NCBI GenBank assembly: GCA_018725205.1
Contig: QLUB01000067.1
Coordinates: 1-11,010 of the forward strand
Origin: a candidate division NPL-UPA2 bacterium
GTDB lineage: Bacteria > Bacillota > UBA994
DNA: 11,010 nucleotides
Direction: 5' to 3'
Shown piece after piece: positions 1 to 6,850 of this stretch (within the stretch, counting starts at the first letter, position 1; every line of letters starts with the position of its first letter). Position numbers and translations under genes: made by a program. The notes under the pieces are model-generated. The model worked only from the letters and a program-made list of their open reading frames with translations. It did not search any database and was not told the origin of the DNA.

Positions 1-76
1 AGAACATTTACAGTCGCTGGACTGGCTGAGCGGTTGACGCAGTGGAACCCTGCGGTTGCTGTAACTTCGCGCTCTT
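1..76. other. left-edge intergenic stretch, no gene seen
   Basis: Short sequence left of the first palindromic repeat. I see no open frame with a ribosome binding site, no tRNA-like fold and no terminator. It lies downstream of the fatty acid operon on the minus strand, and what lies beyond the window edge is unknown. Confidence 0.4.
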
Positions 77-105
77 GAAGCAAAAGGGACGGAGCCTTTT
101 GCTTC
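77..105 (+). repeat. 29-bp palindromic repeat, copy 1
   Basis: An 11-bp arm GAAGCAAAAGG and its exact complement CCTTTTGCTTC flank a 7-base asymmetric loop, GACGGAG. The same 29 bases recur at 6497-6525 (same orientation) and 8066-8094 (reverse complement). As RNA it would make a strong hairpin, but no run of T follows on either strand, so it is not a standard intrinsic terminator. It sits about 105 bp past the last gene of the fatty acid operon. The sequence type resembles small dispersed palindromes of the REP/MITE class; that class assignment is inference. Confidence 0.8.
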
Positions 106-131
106 ACGTCTTTTGGCACGATCGCTGCAAG

Positions 132-222
132 CCTAGGCATGGCGCCTAAGCATGGTTCCTAAGCCTAGCACTTAAGCGTGCTGCGTATGCATGCCGCCTG
201 AGTTTGCTATCTAGGCTTGTTC
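132..222. repeat. degenerate 13-bp tandem array, seven units
   Basis: Seven consecutive 13-bp units start at 132, 145, 158, 171, 184, 197 and 210. The plus-strand consensus is about CCTAAGCNTGNNN. The T at unit position 3, the G at position 6 and the T at position 9 are the same in all seven units. Positions 1, 4, 7 and 10 match in six of seven. The last unit covers the stop codon and final codons of the nitronate-monooxygenase-like gene. Units left of 132 and right of 222 lose the pattern. It looks like an aged minisatellite; no function can be read from the sequence. Confidence 0.6.
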
Positions 223-1287
223 TAGTTCAATCTTTAGCTCAGACATCAGAGCTTCCACAGTGGTAATGCGGTCGATGCGGTGCACTTCAGAGCCACAAAA
301 GGCAAACCCTTCGCTCATCTGCCCCTTGGCAGCGTTGACTAAGGCAGAGGCAATGCAATACGGCACTTGGCTTGGCACACATGGTTTTAGGCAGTTAATC
401 ACACACATGTTAGGCATTCGCTCGCCGCGCGAAACTTCGTTCAGGAAAGTGTTGCGCAGCGCCCGACCGGGCATCCCTACAGGGCTGTCGATAATCACAA
501 CGTCACTAGGCGAAGCCGCAAGATAAGCCGCCTTAAACTCAGGTGGGGCGTCGCACTCCTCGGTGGCCACAAAGCGGGTGGACATCTGGACGCCGCTCGC
601 TCCGAGCCGCAGGATGCGGGCAATGTCCTGACCAGAGTAAAGCCCTCCGCCAGCAACGACCGGTATCTCGGCGGCCCTGACGCCGAGCAATTGCTTTAGC
701 GCTACCAGCACTTCGCCGAGAATCGTCTCCAGCGAATATTTGCCTGATACGTCAAAGAGCTGCTCCCGCGAGAATCCCAAGTGGCCCCCCGCCAAAGGCC
801 CTTCAACTACTAAGGCGTCAGGAAGACGTGCGTACTTGTTAAGCCATTGCTTAACAAGTAGTACCGCGGCCCGCGCTGAACTTACAATGGGGGCGATAGC
901 GACCCCCGAACCGGCGACCAGCGCGGGCAGAGATAAGGGCAGACCGGCCCCGCTAAAGATGATGTCTGCCTGCGCCGCGACGGCTGCAGCGACCATCTCC
1001 TCGTAATCATTGACAGCTACCATAATGTTAACGCCAATGACGCCTCTTAGGGCGATCTCCTTGGCGCGCTGTATGTGCCAAATGAGGGCCTCCCGATTGG
1101 CTCTAATCTTGTCATTAGTGTAAGTGGGCCAGTTAAAGCCTATCTCTACGCCCGAAATGACACCCACGCCGCCTGCTTTGCCCACCGCCCCCGCAAGGCG
1201 GGAGAGGGATATGCCTACGCCCATGCCGCCCTGCACGATGGGCACGCGCGCCACTTTGTTGCCGATCTTAAGCTCTGGTACTTTCAC
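211..1287 (-). CDS. nitronate monooxygenase / FabK-like FMN oxidoreductase
   Basis: A 358-residue TIM-barrel flavoprotein of the nitronate monooxygenase/2-nitropropane dioxygenase family (COG2070). Family signs are VQGGMGVGIS near residue 18, FSGAGLP near 111, EGPLAGGHLGF at 162-172 with the putative active-site His169, and a phosphate-binding VAGGGLYSG followed by LGASGVQMSTRF (211-239). The C-terminal part carries five cysteines (C295, C299, C303, C311, C331), absent from the FabK in the same operon. The start is a GTG preceded by an AGAGGTG ribosome site, 20 bp after fabF. It is the last gene of the operon. It may oxidise alkyl nitronates or act as an accessory flavin reductase in lipid metabolism. 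Substrate is unknown, and the EEC motif-level resemblance to FabK does not prove enoyl-ACP reduction. Confidence 0.85.
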   Translation of the reverse strand: MKVPELKIGNKVARVPIVQGGMGVGISLSRLAGAVGKAGGVGVISGVEIGFNWPTYTNDKIRANREALIWHIQRAKEIALRGVIGVNIMVAVNDYEEMVAAAVAAQADIIFSGAGLPLSLPALVAGSGVAIAPIVSSARAAVLLVKQWLNKYARLPDALVVEGPLAGGHLGFSREQLFDVSGKYSLETILGEVLVALKQLLGVRAAEIPVVAGGGLYSGQDIARILRLGASGVQMSTRFVATEECDAPPEFKAAYLAASPSDVVIIDSPVGMPGRALRNTFLNEVSRGERMPNMCVINCLKPCVPSQVPYCIASALVNAAKGQMSEGFAFCGSEVHRIDRITTVEALMSELKIELEQA

Positions 1288-1307
1288 CGGGCACCTCTTC
1301 CCTGCAG

Positions 1308-2546
1308 TTACCCGCTGTATTTGGCTAGCACTATACTGCAGTTATGGCCCCCAAAGCCAAACGAGTTCTTGAGCGCAACGCGAATGGGCATCTGCCGCGC
1401 ACCCTCCGGCACATAGTCAAGGTCGCAGTCGGGGTCGGGCGAGGTGTGGTTAATCGTCGGGTGAACGACACCGTCGTGAATGGCTAAAGCGGTGGCTATT
1501 AGCTCAACTGCACCCGCCGCTCCCAGCAAGTGTCCGATCATGGACTTAGTCGAGCTGATGGCAAGCCTATAGGCATGAGCACCAAACACCTCTTTTATGG
1601 CTCTGGTTTCAAGCCTATCGTTCTGGTCTGTTGACGTGCCATGAGCATTGATGTAATCCACGTCACTCGGGTTCCGTTTTGCGTCTGCGAGGGCCTTCTG
1701 CATACATTTCACCGTGCCTCTAACCTCTGGGTCGGGCGAGGTAATATGATAGGCGTCGTTAGTCGTGGCATAGCCCACTACTTCAGCGTAGATATGTGCT
1801 CCGCGCGCCACAGCGTGTTCGAGGCTCTCAAGAACCAGTACCCCGGCGCCTTCGCCCATTACAAAGCCGTCGCGCTCCTTGTCAAAAGGACGGCTGGCTG
1901 TAGCAGGGCTATCGTTCCTAGTACTTAAGGCACGCGCCGAATTAAACCCGGCCACCGCTAGGGGTGTAATCGCGCACTCCGTTCCGCCCGCTAACATTAC
2001 TTCGCTATCGCCCCGCTCGATGAGTCGGGCCGCGTCACCTACCGCTTGGGCACCGCTGGCGCAGGCGGTGACAACGTCGCTCGAGGGTCCCTTCAGTTCC
2101 AAGGTAATGGCGATTTGACCAGCCGCCATATTGCCAATCATCATGGGCACAAAGAAGGGGCTTACTTTGGCGGGTCCTTTTTCCCTGAGCACAGCGAACT
2201 GACTTTCGAGCGTTTCCATGCCGCCAATGCCGGCCCCCACGTAAACGCCAATTTGCTCGGCATTATCCGGTGTGACAACAATCCCTGCGTCTTTGAGAGC
2301 GAGACATGCGGCGGCCACACCATATTGCGCGAAACGGTCCATGCGTTTGGCTTCCTTCTTGTCCATATATAGACCGGGGTCAAAGTCCTTGACCTCGGCG
2401 GCTATCTTGGTGGTAAATTCTTGGGTGTCAAAGCGCGTTATGGCGCCGACACCGGATGTGCCTGCAAGGAGGGCCTGCCAAAACGATTCATGCCCCGTGC
2501 CTATGGGGGAAACGACACCGAGACCCGTAATCACAACTCTTCTCAT
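1308..2546 (-). CDS. fabF: beta-ketoacyl-ACP synthase II (FabF)
   Basis: This 412-residue cytosolic condensing enzyme elongates acyl-ACP with malonyl-ACP. The Cys-His-His catalytic set is visible: C162 in VVTACASGAQ, H302 in NAHGTSTDQND and H339 in KSMIGHLLGAAGA, with the conserved K334 just before it. The C-terminal NSFGFGGHN loop contains the usual gating Phe. Length and spacing match FabF closely. An ATG two codons upstream (2552) exists, but it leaves only two bases after AGGAGG, while the ATG at 2546 has eight, so I chose the latter. The ribosome site overlaps the acpP stop codon, implying coupled translation. Confidence 0.96.
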   Translation of the reverse strand: MRRVVITGLGVVSPIGTGHESFWQALLAGTSGVGAITRFDTQEFTTKIAAEVKDFDPGLYMDKKEAKRMDRFAQYGVAAACLALKDAGIVVTPDNAEQIGVYVGAGIGGMETLESQFAVLREKGPAKVSPFFVPMMIGNMAAGQIAITLELKGPSSDVVTACASGAQAVGDAARLIERGDSEVMLAGGTECAITPLAVAGFNSARALSTRNDSPATASRPFDKERDGFVMGEGAGVLVLESLEHAVARGAHIYAEVVGYATTNDAYHITSPDPEVRGTVKCMQKALADAKRNPSDVDYINAHGTSTDQNDRLETRAIKEVFGAHAYRLAISSTKSMIGHLLGAAGAVELIATALAIHDGVVHPTINHTSPDPDCDLDYVPEGARQMPIRVALKNSFGFGGHNCSIVLAKYSG

Positions 2547-2558
2547 CTGCATCTCCTC

Positions 2559-2792
2559 CTAGGATAGTTTTGCAGACACATAAGTGACGGCATCCTGTAC
2601 GGTTACAATTTTACCCATGTCCGCTTCCGGAATGGAAATGCCAAATTCCTCTTCTAGGCCCATAACGAGCTCGACTAGATCGAGCGAGTCGGCACCGAGG
2701 TCGGACTTAAACGCGGCGGCAAGGACTACTTCCGTTTCGTTGACGGACAGTTTTTCGGCAATGATCGGGCGTATACGATCGAGAAGTTCCAT
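2559..2792 (-). CDS. acpP: acyl carrier protein
   Basis: A 77-residue acidic protein that carries growing acyl chains on a phosphopantetheine arm. The attachment serine is S36 in the canonical LGADSLDLVELVM motif, followed by the EEEFGISIPE helix typical of ACP. The start is the ATG at 2792 behind a textbook AAAGGAGGTG site with a five-base gap. An in-frame TTG six codons earlier contains that ribosome site and is not a credible start. It lies between fabG (21 bp upstream) and fabF (12 bp downstream), the common clostridial order. Confidence 0.97.
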   Translation of the reverse strand: MELLDRIRPIIAEKLSVNETEVVLAAAFKSDLGADSLDLVELVMGLEEEFGISIPEADMGKIVTVQDAVTYVSAKLS

Positions 2793-2813
2793 GTTAACAC
2801 CTCCTTTCAAGGG

Positions 2814-3545
2814 CTATATGTTCATTCCGCCGTCAACAGAGAGCACCTGACCGGTGATATAGTCTGCTTTGGGACCGGCTAGAAACCCAACAGCAGCTGC
2901 TACATCTTCCGGCGTGCCCGAGCGGCGGAGAGGGATAGACTTTAACAACTCATTGCGCACGTCTTCCGGCAACACGGCGGTCATAGATGTTTCGATAAAG
3001 CCCGGGGCAACCGCGTTGCAGGTCACACCGCGGCTAGCCAGTTCTTTGGCTAGGCTCTTGGTTAAGCCAACGAGGCCCGCCTTCGAGGAGGCGTAGTTAG
3101 CTTGTCCGGCATTGCCGCACAGTCCCACCACCGAAGCAATATTGATGATTTTCCCGCTGCGTTGTTTGATCATGGCTTTGGCAGCCGCACGGCTTACTAG
3201 GAATGCTCCTGTAAGATTAACGTCAATAACTCTTTGCCAATCAGCGAGCTTCATGCGTAGCATCAAGGCATCGCGCGTAATGCCTGCGTTGTTGACAACC
3301 ACGTCCACGCGACCAAAGTGGCTGATAATCTCGGTAAACATCGCCTCTACCTGAGCTTCGGAAGCAACATCGGCCATTACTGGTAGCGCTTCCGCGCTTA
3401 AGGCGTTAAGCTCTTGTACCAAACTTTCCGCCTGGGTGGCGTCGCTGTTGTAGTGTATCACCACCGCAAAACCAGCTTGAGAGAGCTCGCGGCAAATAGC
3501 CTTACCTATACCGCCTGTGCCACCGGTAACTAGAGCTACCTTCAT
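2814..3545 (-). CDS. fabG: 3-oxoacyl-ACP reductase (FabG)
   Basis: A 243-residue short-chain dehydrogenase that reduces beta-ketoacyl-ACP with NADPH. The cofactor loop TGGTGGIG is at residues 7-14, NNAG at 85-88, and the catalytic Ser138, Tyr151 and Lys155 in IASVVG and YASSKAG. A GFIETSMT segment follows, and the C-terminus VLSVDGGMNI is typical of FabG. The ATG at 3545 overlaps the fabD stop as ATGA, indicating translational coupling. A GTG three codons upstream (3554) is possible but no better placed relative to any ribosome site. The operon context makes the fatty acid role firm despite the broad family. Confidence 0.95.
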   Translation of the reverse strand: MKVALVTGGTGGIGKAICRELSQAGFAVVIHYNSDATQAESLVQELNALSAEALPVMADVASEAQVEAMFTEIISHFGRVDVVVNNAGITRDALMLRMKLADWQRVIDVNLTGAFLVSRAAAKAMIKQRSGKIINIASVVGLCGNAGQANYASSKAGLVGLTKSLAKELASRGVTCNAVAPGFIETSMTAVLPEDVRNELLKSIPLRRSGTPEDVAAAVGFLAGPKADYITGQVLSVDGGMNI

Positions 3546-4471
3546 GCTAAGCACCCAAGCAGCTTGACTAGGCCCGCTCTGTCTCCCACACTGAACACAT
3601 TGACGTCTTTGTCTATGCGTTTGACAAAAGAGGCGAGGGTGTTGCCGGGGCCGACCTCAACGAAGTGCTTGTACCCGTCAGCAAGTAAGCGGCGAACGCT
3701 CTCCTCAAAACGCACGGGGCTGCTGACTTGAGCCACTAATGAGTCTACAAGCGACACATCAGTGTGGTAATTTGCAGTCACATTGCTAACTACAGGTAGA
3801 CGGAGAGGCGAGATGCTTGCGCGGTCCAAGTGTAGGCGTAAAGCTTCCCCGGCGCTCCCAAGTAGCGAGGTATGAAACGGGGCACTTACCGGAAGTTTCA
3901 CCGCGCGCTTAGCACCAAGCTCTGTGCACTTACCGAGCGCGGCATCGACGGCCGGCACTTCTCCCGCTATCACTACTTGCCCAGGACAATTGTAGTTGGC
4001 AATTGCTACAACTCCGACCTCCCGCGACGCAAGGCAAGCCTGCTCCACAACCGCCGAATCTAAGCCCATCACGGCGGCCACAGCCCCACGTCCTGCGGGG
4101 ACAGCCGCCTGCATGAGCCTGCCCCGCTCGCGCACTAAGCAAACAGCTTTGTCAAAGCAGAGAGCGTCAGCTGCAACTAAAGCCGTGTACTCGCCTAAAG
4201 AAAGGCCAGCCGTGGCGGCGGGCGCGATGCCGTGCTTCGCTAACACGCGGAGCACGGCAACGCTCATGGTTAGAATGGCTGGTTGAGTGATTTCGGTTTG
4301 GGCGAGTTGTTCCGCCGGGCCACCCCAAATTACGTCGCTTAGTGGGGAATTAAGGGCACTGTTTGCCTCCGCAAAAACCTCTGCCGCTTCGCTAAACTCT
4401 GCGGCCATTTCCATGCCCATCCCAACATACTGGCTGCCTTGGCCCGGGAACAAGAATACTAATCTTTCCAT
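3542..4471 (-). CDS. fabD: malonyl-CoA:ACP transacylase (FabD)
   Basis: A 309-residue enzyme that moves malonyl from CoA to ACP. It shows FPGQGSQ near residue 8, the nucleophile Ser91 in GLSLGEYTALVA, Arg116 in RERGRLMQ for the malonyl carboxylate, and His200 in SAPFHTSLL. The residue before the nucleophile is Leu rather than the His of the E. coli GHSLG motif. The ATG is preceded by GGGGAGG six bases away. The reading frame overlaps the end of fabK by 13 bp, so the two are probably co-translated. Length is normal for the family. Confidence 0.96.
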   Translation of the reverse strand: MERLVFLFPGQGSQYVGMGMEMAAEFSEAAEVFAEANSALNSPLSDVIWGGPAEQLAQTEITQPAILTMSVAVLRVLAKHGIAPAATAGLSLGEYTALVAADALCFDKAVCLVRERGRLMQAAVPAGRGAVAAVMGLDSAVVEQACLASREVGVVAIANYNCPGQVVIAGEVPAVDAALGKCTELGAKRAVKLPVSAPFHTSLLGSAGEALRLHLDRASISPLRLPVVSNVTANYHTDVSLVDSLVAQVSSPVRFEESVRRLLADGYKHFVEVGPGNTLASFVKRIDKDVNVFSVGDRAGLVKLLGCLA

Positions 4472-5394
4472 ATACGCCTCCCCAGCAGGATTTCAGTTTG
4501 CTCGACTAGAGATAATATCAGTTCCCTGGCCGGGCGAATGTCCTTAATCAGCCCTGCTGACTGCCCAGCCATCAGAGAGCCACAGAGCACATCTCCCAGT
4601 TCAAAGGCGAGGCGCAATCTCCCGGCACCAAGTTTTTGCAGTTCCTCTTCGTCAGCACCTTGCTTTTCTAACGCAGAAATCTCCCGCGTCAATTGGTTTT
4701 TTAGCGCTCGCACTGGGTGACCAATCGATGTGCCGCAGACTACTGCGTCGCGTTCACCGGCACTTACAATTGCCTCTTTGTAGTTAATGTGCGCTTCGCA
4801 CTCGGTCGCGCAGATAAAGCGAGTGCCTAGCTGGACCCCCTCTGCTCCAAGCATCAGGACGGCGGCAATACCGCGGCCGTCCGCAATGCCGCCGGCAGCG
4901 ATTACCGGCACAGCCACCGCATCTACCACTTGCGGCACTAAGGCCATAGTGCCGACTTCGCCGATATGCCCGCCCGCCTCGGAGCCCTCGGCGATAATCG
5001 CATCCGCGCCCATGCGCTCAAGGCGTCGCGCTAGCGTAACGGAGGCCACCACGGGGACAACTTTGCATCCGGCAAGTTTCAGGGCCTCCATGTAAGGCCC
5101 GGGGCTTCCCGCACCGGTCGTAACAATCGGGACGCGTTCTGAAACCACAACATCTACCACATCTTTAACTGAGGGGGACAGTAGCATCACGTTAACGCCA
5201 AAGGGCTTGTCCGTCAGGTCGCGAATCAGCCTGATTTGCTGTCGCACCCATTCGCTAGGTGCGTGCCCGGCTCCCACTATGCCTAAGCCTCCGGCGTTAG
5301 AAACTGCAGCGGCGAGGCTTGCCGTCGCGACCCAAGCCATGCCCCCCTGAATAATCGGATATTTAGTGCCGAGAAGTCGCCTGACTCTATCCAT
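4459..5394 (-). CDS. fabK: enoyl-ACP reductase II (FabK)
   Basis: A 311-residue FMN-dependent reductase that performs the last step of each elongation cycle in place of FabI. It starts MDRVRRLLGTKYPIIQGGMAW, as known FabK proteins do. The catalytic-type His143 lies in AEGSEAGGHIG, and the flavin phosphate motif is IAAGGIADGRG followed by LGAEGVQLGTRF. I chose the ATG at 5394, which has AGGTGG ten bases upstream. The ATG at 5415 has no ribosome site and lies inside fabH. The gene begins five bases after the fabH stop. It is a paralogue of the flavoprotein that ends the operon. No fabI is present in the window. Confidence 0.93.
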   Translation of the reverse strand: MDRVRRLLGTKYPIIQGGMAWVATASLAAAVSNAGGLGIVGAGHAPSEWVRQQIRLIRDLTDKPFGVNVMLLSPSVKDVVDVVVSERVPIVTTGAGSPGPYMEALKLAGCKVVPVVASVTLARRLERMGADAIIAEGSEAGGHIGEVGTMALVPQVVDAVAVPVIAAGGIADGRGIAAVLMLGAEGVQLGTRFICATECEAHINYKEAIVSAGERDAVVCGTSIGHPVRALKNQLTREISALEKQGADEEELQKLGAGRLRLAFELGDVLCGSLMAGQSAGLIKDIRPARELILSLVEQTEILLGRRIWKD

Positions 5395-5399
5395 GTTCT

Positions 5400-6408
5400 C
5401 TAGTCCACCTGCCATTCAAGTAAGCAAGAGCCCCAAGTTAACCCGCCGCCAAAACCAACCAGCATAACCTTGTCTCCTGCCCTAGGTTGCCGTTCGCTAA
5501 ATTCGTGCAGCGCAACAGGAATCGAAGCTCCCGACATATTGCCGTACCTGTCTAGATTCACCGCGATTTTCGTGAGCGGGACTTTCAGCCGCTTAGCGAA
5601 GCCCTCGATGATCCGTAAGTTCGCTTGGTGGGGTATGTAGAAATCCACGTCTTCATAGGTGAGCCCTAGCTTGTCGAGCAACTGGCTGCACGCTTCGTCA
5701 ACAATCCGCACTGCAAACTTGTACACCTCTTGCCCGTTCATATGCACAAAGTGACGGCGACCGCTAACGGTCTCAAGTGAGGCCGGCAGCCTTGACCCCC
5801 CGGCGGGCAATGTCAGCACATGGCCATCTGTACCGTCGGCGCCAAGATGCACCCCAAGAATGCGCGGGCCCTTGCCGTAAGCACTGACCACAGCCGCACC
5901 CGCGCCGTCGCCAAACAATACGCAGGTATTGCGGTCCTGCCAGTCCACGATGCGGGAGAGGGTCTCCGCCCCCACTACCAGCACATGCCGCCAACTCCCG
6001 GATTCTATGGCTTGTACCGCGAGTTGCAGGCCATAGACAAACCCGGTACATGCTGCACTCAAGTCAAACGCTACCGCATTTTTGGCACCGAGTTTAGCCT
6101 GAATAATGCAGGCTGTAGAAGGGAACAACATGTCTGGAGTGATTGTAGCGACAATAATCGCGTCAATGTCAGTGGCTAGTCGCGTCAATGTCGGTGGCTA
6201 GTAGCCCTGCGTTTTCGAGCGCCTGCTTGGCCGCAGGGTAGGACAGATCAGAGGTTGCTTCGTCAGGCAGAGCGATGCGGCGCTCGCTGATGCCAGTTCT
6301 GCTTAGTATCCAATCTGCAGTGGTATCTATGACACTTTCTAGCTCCTTGTTCGTCAAGACACGTGTCGGAACATAAGCTCCGGTGCCTGAGATGACTGCT
6401 CTGGGCAC
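5400..6408 (-). pseudogene. fabH: FabH (beta-ketoacyl-ACP synthase III), frameshifted by a 22-bp duplication
   Basis: FabH starts fatty acid synthesis by condensing acyl-CoA with malonyl-ACP. The gene is in two frames. The first (GTG at 6408, GGGAGG six bases upstream) encodes 76 native residues, then TSH and a TGA at 6169-6171. The second, open to the stop at 5400, carries the rest. Deleting one copy of the 22-bp tandem duplication at 6159-6202 fuses them into one 328-residue frame of normal FabH length. In that numbering the catalytic residues are Cys113 (DLSAACTGF), His253 (PHQAN) and Asn283 (YGNMSGAS), all in the second piece. A TTG at 6188 could restart translation but would lack the N-terminal part of the thiolase fold. 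All other sequence is well conserved, so the break is recent, or is an assembly error. Confidence 0.9.
6159..6202. repeat. 22-bp tandem duplication inside fabH
   Basis: Bases 6159-6180 and 6181-6202 are adjacent direct copies that match at 21 of 22 positions. The only difference is A at 6171 versus G at 6193, which on the coding strand is the third base of a Thr codon (ACT/ACC). Since 22 is not a multiple of 3, the extra copy shifts the fabH frame. Confidence 0.95.
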
Positions 6409-6434
6409 AATGCACCTCCCGTTTCATATGTTGA

Positions 6435-6469
6435 AATACCCTTGTGCACAAAACGTGCACAAGGGTATT
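6435..6469. promoter_or_regulatory. perfect 15-bp inverted repeat, probable operator of the fab operon
   Basis: The arm AATACCCTTGTGCAC and its exact complement are separated by five bases (AAAAC). The dyad overlaps three bases of the -10 box and covers the expected transcription start near 6460. Because transcription would begin inside it, a protein-bound DNA operator is more likely than an RNA hairpin. Known regulators of such operons in Bacillota include FapR and the MarR-type FabT, but this site does not look like the Bacillus FapR consensus I know. No regulator gene is in the window. Confidence 0.7.
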
Positions 6470-6495
6470 ATACTTGTTGGACACCTTCTTGTCAA
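6467..6495 (-). promoter_or_regulatory. consensus sigma-A promoter of the fab operon
   Basis: On the minus strand TTGACA (6490-6495) and TATAAT (6467-6472) are separated by exactly 17 bp, a full match to the housekeeping consensus. The predicted start is near 6460, giving a leader of about 50 bases before the fabH GTG. The palindromic repeat copy at 6497-6525 begins one base upstream of the -35 box. Confidence 0.88.
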
Positions 6496-6496
6496 C

Positions 6497-6525
6497 GAAG
6501 CAAAAGGGACGGAGCCTTTTGCTTC
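6497..6525 (+). repeat. 29-bp palindromic repeat, copy 2
   Basis: Identical over all 29 bases to the copy at 77-105, in the same orientation. Flanking C and G extend the arms here to 12 bp. It lies directly upstream of the fab promoter, so copies 1 and 2 bracket the complete operon. Confidence 0.8.
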
Positions 6526-6526
6526 G

Positions 6527-6850
6527 CGTGCTCAGGTTAAACCATCGTCAGGCCAATTCCGGTGTTTGCACTGGCGGCGTAGTGGGGGAGCTGCGGGCAG
6601 TGCTCCTGACAAGAGGAGGCCCCGTTGTTTATCCGGCCATCAATTTTGAGGTAGCGGCGGCGATAGGGAGCGATGCCAGTGATATACGCTGCTTAGCGGA
6701 GCCGAGCGAACCGAAAAGCCGTCTGGCATGAACCGAAGCACCGATCTCCACTAGTGCCACTAAGAATAACGTCTCACGCGGGGTATTGACCACAAGCGTC
6801 AGAACTCAAGCCTACAGTGCGAGCCAGCTGCATTAAAACTCCTATGCATC
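6527..6850. other. 324-bp intergenic stretch without a supported gene
   Basis: This lies between the fab promoter region and the end of the HEPN gene. A plus-strand frame is open through 6731 but it begins in the palindromic repeat, has no good ribosome site, and matches no family I recognise. On the minus strand there is a 19-codon frame at about 6772-6831 behind an AGGAG sequence, also without a recognisable product. I see no tRNA or clear terminator. It may be decayed coding sequence, but I cannot name a source. Confidence 0.4.

Noticed and set aside
77..105. Palindrome as the intrinsic terminator of the fab operon
   Set aside because: The stem is strong but no T-run follows on the minus strand, and identical copies occur upstream of a promoter. 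A role in termination cannot be excluded.
132..222. 13-bp units as origin iterons or DnaA-unwinding 13-mers
   Set aside because: The units are GC-containing and unlike the AT-rich 13-mers; there are no DnaA boxes or replication genes nearby.
5395..5415. Upstream ATG of fabK at 5415
   Set aside because: It lies inside fabH without a ribosome site, and the extra seven residues are not typical of FabK; the ATG at 5394 is better supported.
6159..6202. Programmed ribosomal frameshift in fabH
   Set aside because: There is no slippery heptamer or stimulatory structure, and the frame change is fully explained by the exact 22-bp duplication.
6444..6731. Plus-strand open frame of 95 codons over the fab promoter and the empty stretch
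   Set aside because: It starts inside the operator dyad, runs through the palindromic repeat, and has no ribosome site or recognised domain.
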